Shown here: positions 35,094-45,324 of the stretch, one piece after another
How the letters are laid out: each line of letters starts with the position of its first letter
How positions within the stretch are numbered: the first letter of the stretch is position 1
Origin: Sipunculus nudus
Taxonomy: Eukaryota > Annelida > Sipuncula > Golfingiida > Sipunculidae
Direction of reading: 5' to 3'
Assembly: GCA_026874595.1 (NCBI GenBank)
Contig: CM049322.1
Location: 47,589,840 to 47,653,839 of the forward strand
Length of the DNA: 64,000 nt
Program-made: the position numbers and the translations under genes
Notes under the pieces: model-generated
What the model saw: the letters and a program-made list of their open reading frames with translations, nothing else
What the model was told of the DNA's origin: nothing
Databases searched by the model: none

Positions 35094-36913
35094 CGTTGAT
35101 ACTTTGTATGTAGAAAAATGAAGATTTGATATGATATTGAATACAAAATAGACATTACCACCAGGTAAAGCTTTTCTCAGGTGAGTTGTGACAGAGACGG
35201 TTATGGTTATGACCATTTTGATGGTTATGACCATTTTTATGACAAACAAGAGATATTTTATTCTGTTCTTGAGGAGCGTGGTCCCGGGTTGAGCTGCAAT
35301 GTCACAGGAAATACTACTTTTATACGATACATCAGCCTTGACAGCTTAGCTTCAAGGGTCCTCCTCTGTGTGTATACGTGTTTTATGAATGAGTGATGCC
35401 TTTTGGAGAACTTACTAAGACAGTAAATTTTCAATAAGTACATTTCATGAGCCAGAGAGTGGCTTATCCAGACAGGATTATAAGCAGTTTGAAGGCTAAA
35501 TCCCCTTTCCTGAGTTGTTGACCTCTTTGCGGTACAAGTACCCCGGTGTACACCTCAAGCGCTCTGTTGAAAACTTCTGGATCTGCCGCTATTGAAAACG
35601 CCAGTATGACAGCGTGGGGCTTTCAATATATACACCATACACCACTTTAGTCAGATTATTCACCAAAAAGGCTTCAACCAACGTAGAAATTTATATATGT
35701 TAGGAGGGTGATAAAACGATATATCAAAAACTCAAAAAATTAATTAACACTACGAAAGTATTTAAATATCACAAGACAAAATCAAATTTATTAGAACAAA
35801 GCAAATATAAAGTCCGTCCTATATGAACAATGATTATTTACATTTCCTCTTTTGAGTTCCTAACTTTTGTATATTTTCTGCTGCAGCTTCTGAATTTATC
35901 AGTTTATAGTTTCCTATTTATGTTAAATACATTTATCTTTCTTCGATGTGTGATTTTACCTTTTTAATTTAACTGTCTTAAGGAATGCGTTTTTGTCCTT
36001 TTTCCTTCGCCGTTAACCCACTCCAGAAATTGAGAATACTTTGGTCTATATTTCTTGAACGACTCCGTTAAGGACAATGTCCAAGCCTGATTATAAGTAA
36101 TATATAGGTGTCCTTTATTTCTTCTATTGCTGAAGACTGACCCAATTAAGTCACATTTTTGTTCTACACTCTGTTAAGAAAAAAAATGTCTATATACCTA
36201 ATATTAAGATTACCTGTTGTTAATTGACTTTAGTTATATTCATTTTCTGTTGGTTGATTCTTCCTAAATTCAAATTATAATTGTAAAAACTGAAATGATA
36301 ACAAGCATGGTCTGTTAAGCTCTACTTCACCTAATATCGACTCGTTCTACTGCGTAAAATTTCAGTATCTTCTTTTTCTTAATTACATGCAGAAGTTTCA
36401 ACATTTTAACCATAATTTATGACAAATGTATACATAAAAAATTAAGGTAGCATGAAAGTAAACATCTCCGTCCCATAGAATGAAAAGAGAAAAGGATATC
36501 CTATGAAAAATTAATAAACTGTTAGTGTAGATTTTTATAGATTTTATGAGTTAAGGAACACGGATGTATATTAATTCAAGGGAAGCTAGACACACTTTTT
36601 TTCATTCTTAGCGTTGCGTGGTCGGTTTACATAAATTATAAATTAATTATTCATAAAAGATGTAGACCTTTACGGGATTTGATTTAGTTAAACGAACATG
36701 ACATCATTGATGTCCTAAATGGGTCGCGCCGATCTGGTGACTCATAATAGATTTAGAACGCTTTTTCACAATTAATGTTCCTTTAGCCGGTATAGTAGTC
36801 AAGTCATTAACAAAATTATCATGATAATTAAACACATACTCACTTGTTGTAGAAAGAAATATACCAAAACAGACTAAAAAGGCCGATAAGCGACACCAGT
36901 TGTGGCCGGCCAT
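19374..36913 (-). CDS. Secreted, probably GPI-anchored cysteine-rich protein (DUF7042/7043/7044-like), 13 exons, 646 aa
   Basis: Thirteen exons, in order 36913-36844, 31479-31201, 29464-29378, 28832-28623, 27955-27849, 27195-27075, 26420-26198, 25291-25227, 23318-23184, 22519-22277, 21723-21617, 20650-20509 and 19525-19374, join with GT-AG borders and consistent phases into 1941 nt. Residues 1-24 are a signal peptide (MAGHNWCRLSAFLVCFGIFL). Two homologous modules follow (about 24-291 and 292-597), each starting with a C-(x)n-G-x-W motif (CPVPLHFHGDWF; CNFPRNYTGTWY) and containing C-x-G-x-W plus a later F-R-C motif. The last 20 residues (VSFGVVMVTTLLALFVQMKF) are hydrophobic and follow a small polar stretch, as in a GPI-attachment signal. 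The layout and spacing recall the uncharacterised metazoan proteins with DUF7042-7045 domains (Drosophila members are secreted or anchored). The family call is from memory of motifs; molecular function is unknown. Confidence 0.85.
20509..20650 (-). CDS. Cysteine-rich gene exon 12
   Basis: Acceptor gaatgtttcag, phase 0 in. Encodes NYERTDWRFIKISRSVNAVC and NEGATLALSLTEAERL. I place the donor at ACTGT|gtgagg (phase 1) because it is a strong site, keeps frame into exon 13 and gives the spacing ERL-F-DDCPQRY. If read through, the frame ends at a TGA about 44 nt further on, which would remove the anchor signal. Confidence 0.7.
21617..21723 (-). CDS. Cysteine-rich gene exon 11 (107 nt, C-x-G-x-W motif)
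   Basis: Acceptor aatgacgtcatcag, donor GTTGG|gtacgt; phase 1 in, 0 out. Encodes ELDCVGHWDEDNNSYFITHE and ends SSFRCW. It matches exon 5 in length, phases and motif. Confidence 0.85.
22277..22519 (-). CDS. Cysteine-rich gene exon 10
   Basis: Acceptor ggttgttttccag, donor TACG|gtacgt; phase 1 in and out. Contains PIPCPVRGRYYFTQKG, MIDCRQYVAEFKSCDEH and AEYCETVD. It is the partner of exon 4. An AT microsatellite starts 22 nt upstream of its acceptor. Confidence 0.85.
22542..22600. repeat. (AT)n microsatellite next to exon 10
   Basis: About 29 AT units, beginning 22 nt upstream (in gene direction) of the exon 10 acceptor, so it occupies the usual branch-point zone. Confidence 0.97.
22780..23165. 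repeat. GTTAC/ATTAC-rich low-complexity stretch
   Basis: The pentamers gttac, attac and their complements recur many times (gggtaacgg, ttgttacta, agtaacgg, ccgttac, attaccattacattagttacc). It lies in the intron between exons 9 and 10. Confidence 0.5.
23184..23318 (-). CDS. Cysteine-rich gene exon 9
   Basis: Acceptor tttgactttcag, donor CATGT|gtaagt; phase 1 in and out. Encodes MPNWREYMFRQACTWSAFTH and FAWKYLVFM. Only one of three frames is open. Confidence 0.8.
24017..24312 (+). mobile_element. Truncated copy of the CTCGACATTAA inverted-repeat element
   Basis: Shares ctagcttttacttgccctac, ggttgccctatcaccatttt and ggcaagttgttaact with the copy at 63518-63935; the left end is degraded. It lies in the intron between exons 8 and 9. 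Confidence 0.65.
25227..25291 (-). CDS. Cysteine-rich gene exon 8
   Basis: Acceptor cttataatttcag, donor AATGG|gtgagt; phase 2 in, 1 out. Encodes EIDYVCYDMMPRHHSLIRWR. Its entering phase-2 intron has no counterpart in the first module. Confidence 0.8.
25452..25873. mobile_element. Long inverted-repeat (foldback) element, ~420 bp
   Basis: Two arms of about 100 bp are near-perfect reverse complements. The core 44 bp (25488-25531 and 25795-25838) match exactly. The arms flank about 210 bp of unrelated spacer. A C-rich run (about 25772-25794) interrupts the right arm. It lies in the intron between exons 7 and 8. Confidence 0.85.
26198..26420 (-). CDS. Cysteine-rich gene exon 7: second GxW module
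   Basis: Acceptor tttgtttgacag, donor AAATG|gtgagt; phase 1 in, 2 out. Encodes LPHCNFPRNYTGTWYYTSEY, the second C-x-F-P-G-x-W start, and ends ALTVGK with a split Cys codon. Two N-glycosylation sequons (NYT, NQT) are visible. Confidence 0.85.
26776..27063. repeat. GT/CGT-rich low-complexity tract
   Basis: Degenerate gtgtgcgtccgtc repeats in the intron between exons 6 and 7. They generate a spurious Cys/Val-rich frame on the plus strand. Confidence 0.6.
27075..27195 (-). CDS. Cysteine-rich gene exon 6
   Basis: Acceptor ctattaacag (weak pyrimidine tract), donor GCCAG|gtaggc; phase 0 in, 1 out. Encodes RRRATMSWWAQCSTLKSPYE then GPVRLFMTP, which aligns with exon 12 (VNAVC and HPNEGATLALSLT). Confidence 0.8.
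27849..27955 (-). CDS. Cysteine-rich gene exon 5 (107 nt, C-x-G-x-W motif)
   Basis: Acceptor cttacgtcacag, donor GTATG|gtcagt; phase 1 in, 0 out. Encodes FQCMGTWTDNQNNVWSAVAD and ends NRFRCM. It has the same length and phases as exon 11 and a matching C-x-G-x-W-x-D-x-x-N pattern. Confidence 0.85.
28329..28545. mobile_element. G-tract/GGATCC short element, copy 1
   Basis: Starts aggggcggatccaggattta and ends ccccggatccacttctgct, which are imperfect inverted repeats. Inside are ggtccgg and several runs of 7-14 G or C. Related copies are at 30666, 46494 and 61246. Confidence 0.7.
28623..28832 (-). CDS. Cysteine-rich gene exon 4
   Basis: Acceptor caatctccaccag, donor CGAA|gtaagt; phase 1 in and out. 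Contains VNCKNTIEGVYQFSYEWDIG, CDSPYSQIVACQEPG and FNMRFAKC. It matches exon 10 in position, phase and the C-P/N-G-x-Y-x-F motif. Confidence 0.85.
29378..29464 (-). CDS. Cysteine-rich gene exon 3
   Basis: Acceptor tttgtttcag, donor TTCC|gtgagt; phase 1 in and out. Encodes GCTSSNDQPSLQEVCQEISP, linking the GxW module to the next cysteine cluster. Confidence 0.8.
30152..30434 (+). mobile_element. tRNA-derived SINE
   Basis: The head resembles a tRNA: A-box-like tggcccagggatagagc and B-box-like gagttcaaatctc at tRNA spacing. A conserved body runs to caccgggccggggtgacacc. A partial antisense copy is at 54598-54735. It sits in the intron between exons 2 and 3 of the cysteine-rich gene. Confidence 0.7.
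30666..30862. mobile_element. G-tract/GGATCC short element, copy 2
   Basis: Starts acagaagcggatccgggtgg, has cattttcag, ggcccgga and cttccggacctgg, and ends in C-rich sequence. It shares wording with the copy at 61246. Confidence 0.65.
31201..31479 (-). CDS. Cysteine-rich gene exon 2: first GxW module (DUF7044-like)
   Basis: Acceptor ttttacccacag, donor AGAGA|gtgagt; phase 1 in and out. Contains CPVPLHFHGDWFSIEHG, then DGRCVDVW and SSCYICYYMLYRTPN. The C-P-G-x-W start, central C and late CxxC resemble the DUF7044 pattern. Confidence 0.85.
33371..33406. repeat. (AAT)n microsatellite
   Basis: About 12 uninterrupted AAT triplets. Confidence 0.95.
34160..34185. repeat. (AT)n microsatellite
   Basis: About 13 TA units within intron 1 of the cysteine-rich gene. 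Confidence 0.9.
35060..35088. repeat. (AT)n microsatellite
   Basis: About 14 TA units within intron 1 of the cysteine-rich gene. Confidence 0.9.
36844..36913 (-). CDS. Cysteine-rich gene exon 1: start codon and signal peptide
   Basis: ATG at 36911-36913 in the context caagATGG. It encodes MAGHNWCRLSAFLVCFGIFL then STT. Donor ACAACAA|gtgagt, phase 1. The split codon plus exon 2 gives NAQC, so signal cleavage would fall near STT/NAQ. Confidence 0.85.
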
Positions 36914-38164
36914 CTTGTATAGTAAGTGTATATAAATTAGTTATATATTACTGTGCCTGAAGAATTAAACATTAACCCGCCGGAATGCTTATCGGTTGAG
37001 GCTCGCGGGTTTGAGTTGATATTTATTGTCATTTAGATAAGAGGTAAGGACGGTGTCAGCGTTGTCCTGTGCCAGTATGAGGTACGTGTCCCTCACAAAC
37101 GCCCGCTGAGCTTGGGATGTGCTAAATAGTACCTCCTCTCTTCTCAATGTCTATCTACACTCAGTACTGGAGTAACCTATGTATTATTATAAAGTGTAGG
37201 TGGGCCATGGCAGAGAAGCCGCACAGTAAACCTCCTCTGCAGAGAAGGGAGGCATATAGGGATTTGTGAGTTTATTTTTATATCGATATTTAGTTCTATA
37301 TTTTTTTCTGTACTGTGTGACGGGGATAGGGATGGGCATCTTTCTAACGTCACCTGGAGTGTAACTACAATGTGATAACACTCCTGCCTTTGCCCTAGGA
37401 CTTCGTCCGACGCATATCAAATGTTGGCTCGTCAAATAATTTTTTTCTCTTTTCAGCTCCTTAATCTAGAATCTAACAGTACTTTTTTTTATCTAATGGT
37501 ATATGTATTTATGAATTGTCTCGTTTTGTTATTTTTATATTTGAACATTTGTAAAAAAAAGTATGTTTGAATTGTTGTTTATGCATGAAGTAGCATTGAG
37601 AAAACCGCCTATTTCAAAATCAACTATATAGTAATTTGAAATTAATATTTAACCTGTCAATTATATTTATTTATTTTTTAACCTAGTAAAGTATTTATGT
37701 TGATGGTATACACAGTTTAAAAATGTTTATTCACTTTCATATTTTTTTACATTTATTTTTATTAATGTTTAAATAGTACGCTTTTTTAAGCACCCACCAA
37801 CAGCAAGCCATCTTTTTCAGGTGGCTAATATTAAACTATTGACAATATCTCAAGTGCTTTTATTTGTTTTTCTCTATCGTGTGTCTTTCATGATAAACAT
37901 GAAAATATATTTTTATTGAATCAAAATTTAAAAAGTCCAGTTTGAAGGTAATACTAAACAAGTAAAACTAAAATGTTTCAGTTTTAAGGTAATACTAAAC
38001 TAGTAAAGCTAAAATGTTTAGGTCATTAAAAGCTATAGAATAAGCAAGCTACTTTCTAGCTTATAATGTTTAATTAGTGACATCTCCATACCTTTTCTGT
38101 TTGCTCATCTTTGATGCTCCTTTAGTTTTTAAAGTTATATTTAAATTTTAAAATGTGGCTCATT
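36914..38164. other. Intergenic, upstream of the cysteine-rich gene
   Basis: Probable promoter side of the minus-strand gene, but no core promoter element is convincing. A two-copy ~50-bp tandem duplication (aaggtaatactaaac-agtaaa) lies at about 37925-38020. No gene seen. Confidence 0.45.
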
Positions 38165-38629
38165 AAAGGTGCCCATTCACCTACCTTTTGAAAAAGAATT
38201 TATGTGATTTCTGGCTTCCTGATATATTAATGATCTAAGGGTAATTTTGGTTGTAAAAAAATTCTTAAAAGGCGTTTGTGAAAGATGTATGAACTTGTTT
38301 ATCAACATGTTTGTAAACACAGCAATATTGACAAACAGGGGAAAAATGTAACCTAGATAAGGTGGTAGGTTGCATACATGCAGAAGTAGAATGGTCGATC
38401 ACTTGTTGCAAAACGCCATTTGCAAAGCTCTGACTTATCTGACATGCTGCCATGAATTAGTTTTTATTATTATTTTTTTTTTTGGGGGGGGCACACGTAT
38501 TATAAACATGTGGATATAAACAAAACAAGCAGCCTGTGTGCGATGATATCCACGTTTTCTGGCCTATTGAATCAAGCTCCAAGGGATTACCTTTAGTTTA
38601 TAAAGGTCAGATAGGTGTTTGATACCTTT
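38165..38629 (+). mobile_element. Dispersed 465-bp element, copy A
   Basis: Starts aaaggtgcccattcaccta and ends taggtgtttgataccttt, imperfect terminal inverted repeats. The body (caacatgtttgtaaacacag, atatccacgttttctggcc) matches 48325-48788. It looks like a non-autonomous DNA transposon. Confidence 0.75.
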
Positions 38630-41600
38630 GAATATCGAAGTAAAAATTTACTAAAACATATACCAAATAACAGAAAATATCGGTTTTAAACAGGTTGTAC
38701 ATTTATGGGTTAAATATGAATTTAAAATAACGCTTTGATTTTAATTTTGATATATATGTCAGAGATGCTGGATTTACCGTGCCGACAGATACTGAAACGC
38801 AGCGCCACCATGCGGTCGATACCAGTTACAAATCAATAAATTGCATGCTTCATAAACTGTTCAAAGAAGCGGATCGACCTTACACCTGTACAAAACCTTT
38901 CCTGATGCAGTATATAGACTAGAATGAGGTTGTTTTTGCAATGCAAAACAGTTATTTGTCTCCTATCCCAAAATTTAGGGATAAATATACGGATTACTTC
39001 AAAAGTCACAGCATTCAAAGATATTTTCTATTCCGTGTGATTTGACCTCGAAGATGTAGGTCAAGGTCACCAGTTTCCAAACTCCTCAAAGAACTTGATT
39101 GAAATTGAAAACATTGTGTTTAAAATTTGAGGAAAAAATTATGCAATACTTAAAAAGGTTATAGGGCTGACATAAAATATTATTTCGGCCTTTTTTTATC
39201 TTGATGACGAAGGTCAAGATCATTGGTTGTCGAACATGTCCGAGATATTGGGGAAAAACAGATTAAATTTCAAATTTCATTCAACAGTTTTGAGTCGTTC
39301 TCGCGTTCACAAGAAATGCCATAGACGATGACAGATCTAACGTATAGTCGCCCCCATGGAAGGGAAACCATTAAATCCACCAACCAAAAACCATAAACCA
39401 ATATCAACAGGACTAGAGATGAAAATTTTCCTGTTGAATTAGGGTTCAGGTGAATCTCAAAATTTTGTTTAATATTTCATATTTAATTTCGAAGTGCTCG
39501 GAGTTGTGTCTCTTTAAGGGACATTCAAAATATCACAATTAGGTACTGTAAATATCCGTGTATATGAAGAACTAGTTTAAAAAGACTTTTCTGGTGATCT
39601 GCGGAAGAGTTGAAGAAATAAACAGGCAAAATGAAGGAACAAAAGGTTTTTACACTAATCATTACACAAATATGAAGATATAATTTATAGTCATGATATC
39701 ATGAGTTTACAATGTCGTGGTATACAAAATTTACACATATTTATGGATGTAAAACAGAAAAAGAGATACATGTACTGCCACTTTATTACATTACATTTCA
39801 ACAATAACAATGAAACAAATTTGTATACACACAAATACAACAGACAGTCCATTCAATAATGATGTATATTTACTCTTAGCACACATACATATATTGTAGA
39901 ATATATAATATCTCTTAGGTGTCACTTACAAGACGCTGCTTTTTGAGTTTGTGTGTATGCATAATAATTAAAGAATGGAAATAAATGTGACTTAATAATT
40001 ATGCATGGAGACATGAAAAGTTTCTGAAACAATTACGACCTTCGATTTATTATCTACTAACACAAGGCTCACTATCCCGGCTACAATCCGCGTTTGGAAA
40101 ACCCCGCTTTCTTTAATAACAGATACCTATACAGAAAATATAGAAAATCCTTTCAGAATAAATCTTCCATTCGAAGTATTTAGAGAGTACAAGAAACTTG
40201 AAAGAATTCCATCTAATTCAAACAACTACTCAAAAATAAAAAATAATCTCGAGGAATCAGTTTAGTATTTTGAAGTTATATATCATATCACTATTCCATG
40301 TGTAATATAAAATAGAGATAGCAACAAAAACATAACTTACAAAACTGGAATGTAAGATTGTATTGTGCTTGAAATATTTGCTGAAGAAGACAACTAAGCA
40401 AGTAAAACGTGTATAGGTCACTTGTAGAGAAAAGCTTTTATGTTGCCCGTAGGCTTAATAACAACTTCAGATATTAACATTGCATTAACAAAAAGATGTG
40501 TAAAAATGAATCAATAACAAATGTAGATAACATAGTTGTAAAATACAGCATCAAAAAGTCGAATCATGTTGGCAATAATTCAAACATTTAAAATAAAATT
40601 ACAGAGTGAGATCCAGTCTGACGACATAATATTACCACTGCCCTGGCAGTCGTCCTATCTGCGGGATCATACTGTAACGATTGTTACAAATCGTATACAT
40701 AAAAATGTATGACGGTTTCAAAGATCTTGTTAAAACGAAGAATGGACACAGGCTACCAGATCTCATAGATTTACATGTAGTTTATTCTTGATAAATAAGA
40801 AAATATATTTTAACTGGCTATCTTGTTTTTTTATCGATAACAGAACGACAGTTTGCTTAAGGAAATAGCACCATTTGATTAAAAATAAATTCAGGGTGGA
40901 TTTGTCATCCAAAGATTACAACCTTGCCCATTTTTTAAATCCATATTAAATTAGAAATACTGAAGAATCCCTTTTCTATCATTTTAGTAATAATTTATCA
41001 GAATTTTTTTCAGGCCTACGAATAAACCTCCACATTCAATTTGTTCATTTCCAAATGAGCAACATTTAGTTTCATTATCATAAAATATTTAACGCCATGG
41101 AAGATAGAAAAAAAGAAATAAGATATATAAGTAAAATAAGTCTTAGCTTTAACTGAACCATAACGTTATGGGTGTAATAAATCACATTGGTAAAAGCAGT
41201 GCCATGATTATTTATTTATGATCTACCACATAAATATGAAAAGATCAATTCTAAATTATCTGTGTATTGAGTCTTATCTGATAATGCCCAAGTACGAGGG
41301 TTTTCGATTAAAATGATATAATTTTGCATACAGTCTTCCATTTATACACATCAACACATACATCATAGTGTTTTCCACAGTGCAGTGTCTGCTGAAATTT
41401 GTGAATATTTTAATATATCCCTAATCATCCAGAATTAAATAAAACCCATACACTGGAAATTATTAAAGTTATTCAATGAATAATATATGAGAAAACAGTG
41501 TTTTTTTTTACAATTCCTCTAGCCACTGATAAAGGGCAAGGTCACATGCTCAAACAACTACATTTAACTATCAAACTAGTTAACTTGTTCATCAGGACCA

Positions 41601-42054
41601 TGCCTCAATCATTCATTAGTGTTTATTTTTTATTGGACCTGCCAGAGTGCAGATTTGTCAAATAGCAATTGCCACCCGACCATGGAACAGACTATAAGAA
41701 AAGCAATATTCATTGAAACAACATCCTATTAAACACATGCTGTAGACTTTTATATGTAAATACACAGTGAATCTGATGCAATGATAACAAACTTTAATCA
41801 AATGCTTTAGTAAGTAACATCAGTCCTTCCTTGGCAATGATGACGATTTTACACTGTTCTGCAATTAGCATTAGTGACTAAGTGTACACTACATATGACA
41901 AAATATGACATTGATATACTAAGGTTCGTTCCATATATATATTCATACATATAGAAGGTAGTGTTACCCTCCGATGTAAAGTGCTCTATGGCCTACAGAC
42001 TAGGCCAGAGCGGTACAAGGTCTATAACATAACTATATATAATTATATATAGTA

Positions 42055-42066
42055 TATATATATATA

Positions 42067-42104
<38 letters not shown>
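42055..42104. repeat. (AT)n / (GT)n / (AT)n compound microsatellite
   Basis: TA runs at both sides of a tgtgtgtgtg core. Confidence 0.9.
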
Positions 42105-42111
<7 letters not shown>

Positions 42112-43796
42112 GTCTGCAGATAAAATAATATATCACAGCACACACAGTAACTGGCACATCACATATATCAGCACAATATCATACTGTGCCCTCCTAACAA
42201 TATAATGGAAATAAATATTATATATGGTACATTTGGCTTATGCTGGCTGTAATCCATTTTATATACATACAATAATACAATAAGAGTATATTATTATTAA
42301 TATACATAAATCCATGTATAAATATATAATCTTTGTTAAATTTCAATACAGAAGAACTTTAGATACAGCTATTTAGTAATATATGAAGTCAATAAATAAA
42401 ATACTCCCATAGAAGATAATTGGGGAGAAGAGGCTTGGGATCAGGCAGTAAGGTATGAAGAGAAAAATAACAATAAATGTAATAATAACAATAGTATACA
42501 AATATATATTATAATTATTTAAGCACAACTGTTACCTGCATATCTGAGTCACCAGTTAGTAAACTATACATACATATGTGTGTCACACTGACTTGTTCAC
42601 AATATGTCCCTGTTCAGTGAATACAATATAAATTAATTTTTCACTCCTCTTCATCCAAGTTTAGTTCACCATACACTCACTTATGCATATTTTGATTCCT
42701 GTCTTGGAAGCCCCATAAATCATGAGGGTATTTTGATATTGAATTCAGGAATACAGAATTGGTGCCATAAAAGTGAAATTCTCCCATTTGCAGCAGTTAT
42801 ACACTGCAGTCATTGTATATCTCCATTGTATATCTGCTCTGCTTTGTCCAGTGAGGTTTTCCGGGTTTCACCACCAGGACTGGCACAGTGCCAAAAAATG
42901 GTAATGAAGCCATGTGAGCAGGGTATCACGGGTTAAAAACTTGGGAGTTGGTTAAAATTAATGAGATCAGAATGACTGAAGTCTATAACCACCACACAGG
43001 GAGCGTATCTAAACCATATATTCACAGAACAAGAGTATTAAAATATTTTTCATGCTGCATAGTGAATTAAAGAGGATTACATGCTGTTAATTGAATATGA
43101 TTTACAGAAAACATGCTTGTAACTATAATGAAGAGAATGCAGAAATTGTTAAAGGATAAATTTTAAAATCTGTTGTTGATTGAACAGAATACTTGGAGCA
43201 ACTATACAACATGTTGGACTTAATATTTCTTCCAATGGAGCCAATACTAAACACTAATTTAAACCCAAATATAGTTTGTTACTGAAGAAGTGTGACAAAC
43301 TTCAGTCCCAAAATTAAAAACTTCAACATGGCTTCTAGCTTCTAGTCCAGATTATAGATATGATATACATAGTACTATACTTATATATGTTTGAATATAA
43401 ATTTAAGATAATCACTTAAATTTGATGATCATTAGCAGAATATAATGTGAAATGAGTATAATATGAGTGTTATAACACTTGATTATGAGTACAACTCCTT
43501 AAATGTAACTGTCAGGTTAGTAGTATTATATTAAAGGTGGGTCAGGCAGTAACAGAGTTATGGTAGGCCTTCTGGTATAACCGGGTAGGGCATCCCCGCC
43601 TCCCATCCCCCCACCCAAAAAAATAAAAATATATTAATCTATGTATAAAGATAATTTCATAATTACATAACAAGATCAACTGTCTGTTAACACATCACAT
43701 CTGAAGATTGCAATAGCATGAAAACACAAGTTCACGTGTACCTGACCATTTCTGTAATAAATACTGCATGTATATATATATATGTATGCAGTAAAC

Positions 43797-43985
43797 ATGG
43801 GGAGTGGTGTGTTAATGGTTTGGGCTCTAGATTTTAACATTATGGGTTCATAACCTGTTTAGATGGTCTTCCTTACCAAGATGCATGAGAGTAAAGTTCA
43901 CACTCCTGGGGTACCTCCTCATAAGAGCATGAATATGTAAGTTGGGGGACTACAGACCAATATTTGAATCCTGCTGGCTCATAAA
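43797..43985 (+). mobile_element. Degraded tRNA-related SINE fragment
   Basis: ggagtggtgtgttaatggtt resembles an A-box region and gggttcataacc a B-box. The rest shares no clear second copy here. Confidence 0.35.
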
Positions 43986-44001
43986 AATATTTTTGCCTTT
44001 A

Positions 44002-44343
44002 TAAGGCCAAAAAAAAAAGGTTTGGTTCTCAGGCACTTTTTTTAAGAAATCAATGCGGGCAGGCGTCTTTTTATATTTTTATATTTTTGGTATGTTTCGA
44101 TAAAAATGTCAAATGATAAGGGAAAAGCATGATAATAACTGATTTATTTTGCTTCACAAGTAAAAGCACTACATAACACAGGAAATTGTATGATTTTACC
44201 TTCTTGAAAGAAATGTCCGGGCGGCTGCAGCTCAAAATTGGTAAGTTTCTATTGAAAATCAAAATAAAAATTTTTGATGCGGGGGTTTAAAATTGATGCG
44301 GGCAGTGCCTGAGAACCATACCTTTTATTTTTTTTTGGCCTTA
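44002..44343. mobile_element. MITE, ~340 bp, with ~40-bp terminal inverted repeats
   Basis: The left end reads taaggccaaaaaaaaaagg then tttggttctcaggcact. The right end reads agtgcctgagaaccata then ccttttattttttttttggcctta, its reverse complement with few changes. Sub-terminal gatgcgggcag also recurs. No coding capacity. Confidence 0.85.
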
Positions 44344-45150
44344 AAGTCAATATTTATGAACAGACATGAAAAAAAATTTAATTAAAAAAATAATATGAAA
44401 TTAGAAATAGATAGAGAACTACTTGAGATGCCCAGGGGGAACTGTTTGGAAACCCCTAGCCATGCTCTTACACACAAGGGTGTGCCCTCTCTATCCAGGA
44501 ATGAGTCGGTAATGGCCATGGGGTGGCAGGAAGATATACAGAATAAATAAACATCTGGTGCCTATATATTGCGGCTGATTGGGATGTTTGCTCCCCAGGA
44601 GACTGAGGAAAAATACAAGAATGAACTAACCCAAAAGACAAACTGTAAAGTCTGATGAGACAGTCATTAAGACTGAAGTGGGCAGTGATATCAGAATATA
44701 AACCATCCTTCTACATTTGTTTACACTCACAATTATAAATCTATAGTTTAATACCAAGCAGTTTCTTATGTTGTATGCTAAATATAATATCATTTCAATT
44801 AATGCAACTATGGATATAATCATAATGGAATATTAAAATGTAATGGTTTGAAACAAATATTTTCGTTATCATTAATAAGCACTACTTAACATATACCATA
44901 ACCATTGCTATATCATTATATGCTGCAATAGGAACTTAATAATGTAATTATGTCACAATTTACATGATACATGGCTACATCACATGAAATTACTTATGAG
45001 AGTTAAAGGAATGTACTTCAAGTCTTAAGGAGATTCATAATAAATAAATAAACAAAAAATAAGCAAGGTGTGGTCATTAGGTGATTTGGAATATAATAAA
45101 GTTAGTGTATCATTTGTGCAGCCATACTGTCCTGCCACCTGGTTGGCAGT

Positions 45151-45324
45151 TTATGAATCATCAGCATCATCCTCTTCCTCCGGTGACTCAAGATGAGGCT
45201 GATAACCAAGTGGCACCTCAGCCCATTTTTGTAGCTCTCCTGATGCAAAGAGTCCATACAGCAGAGCCCCCGCTAGGTAGATGGCAGCAGCTATGTAGAA
45301 AATAACGCGCCACTCTCCAGCCGA
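45151..45324 (-). CDS. SLC17 exon 12: helix 12 and acidic tail
   Basis: Acceptor gatctgtttcag, phase 0 in. Encodes [34 protein letters not shown] and an acidic tail ending at TAA (45151-45153). No nearby poly(A) signal is obvious on the minus strand. Confidence 0.9.
   Translation of the reverse strand, partial: SAGEWRVIFYIAAAIYLAGALLYGLFASGELQKWAEVPLGYQPHLESPEEEDDADDS

Larger units (their letters stand above)
31480..36843. other. Intron 1 of the cysteine-rich gene (5.4 kb)
   Basis: AT-rich. It holds an (AAT)n array (33371-33406) and two AT microsatellites (34160-34185, 35060-35088). No exon-like segment was seen in it. Confidence 0.6.
38630..44001. other. AT-rich stretch, no gene recognised
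   Basis: A repeat-like segment at about 39040-39380 carries TCAAGGTCA. From about 39600 to 43500 the sequence is unusually free of dispersed repeats. It could be a long 3' UTR of the SLC17 gene on the minus strand; a TTTATT (AATAAA on minus) at 39782-39787 would fit its end. This is speculation. Confidence 0.3.

Noticed and set aside
36930-36950. TATA-like sequence upstream of the cysteine-rich gene
   Set aside because: It is too close to the start codon and lies in generally AT-rich sequence.
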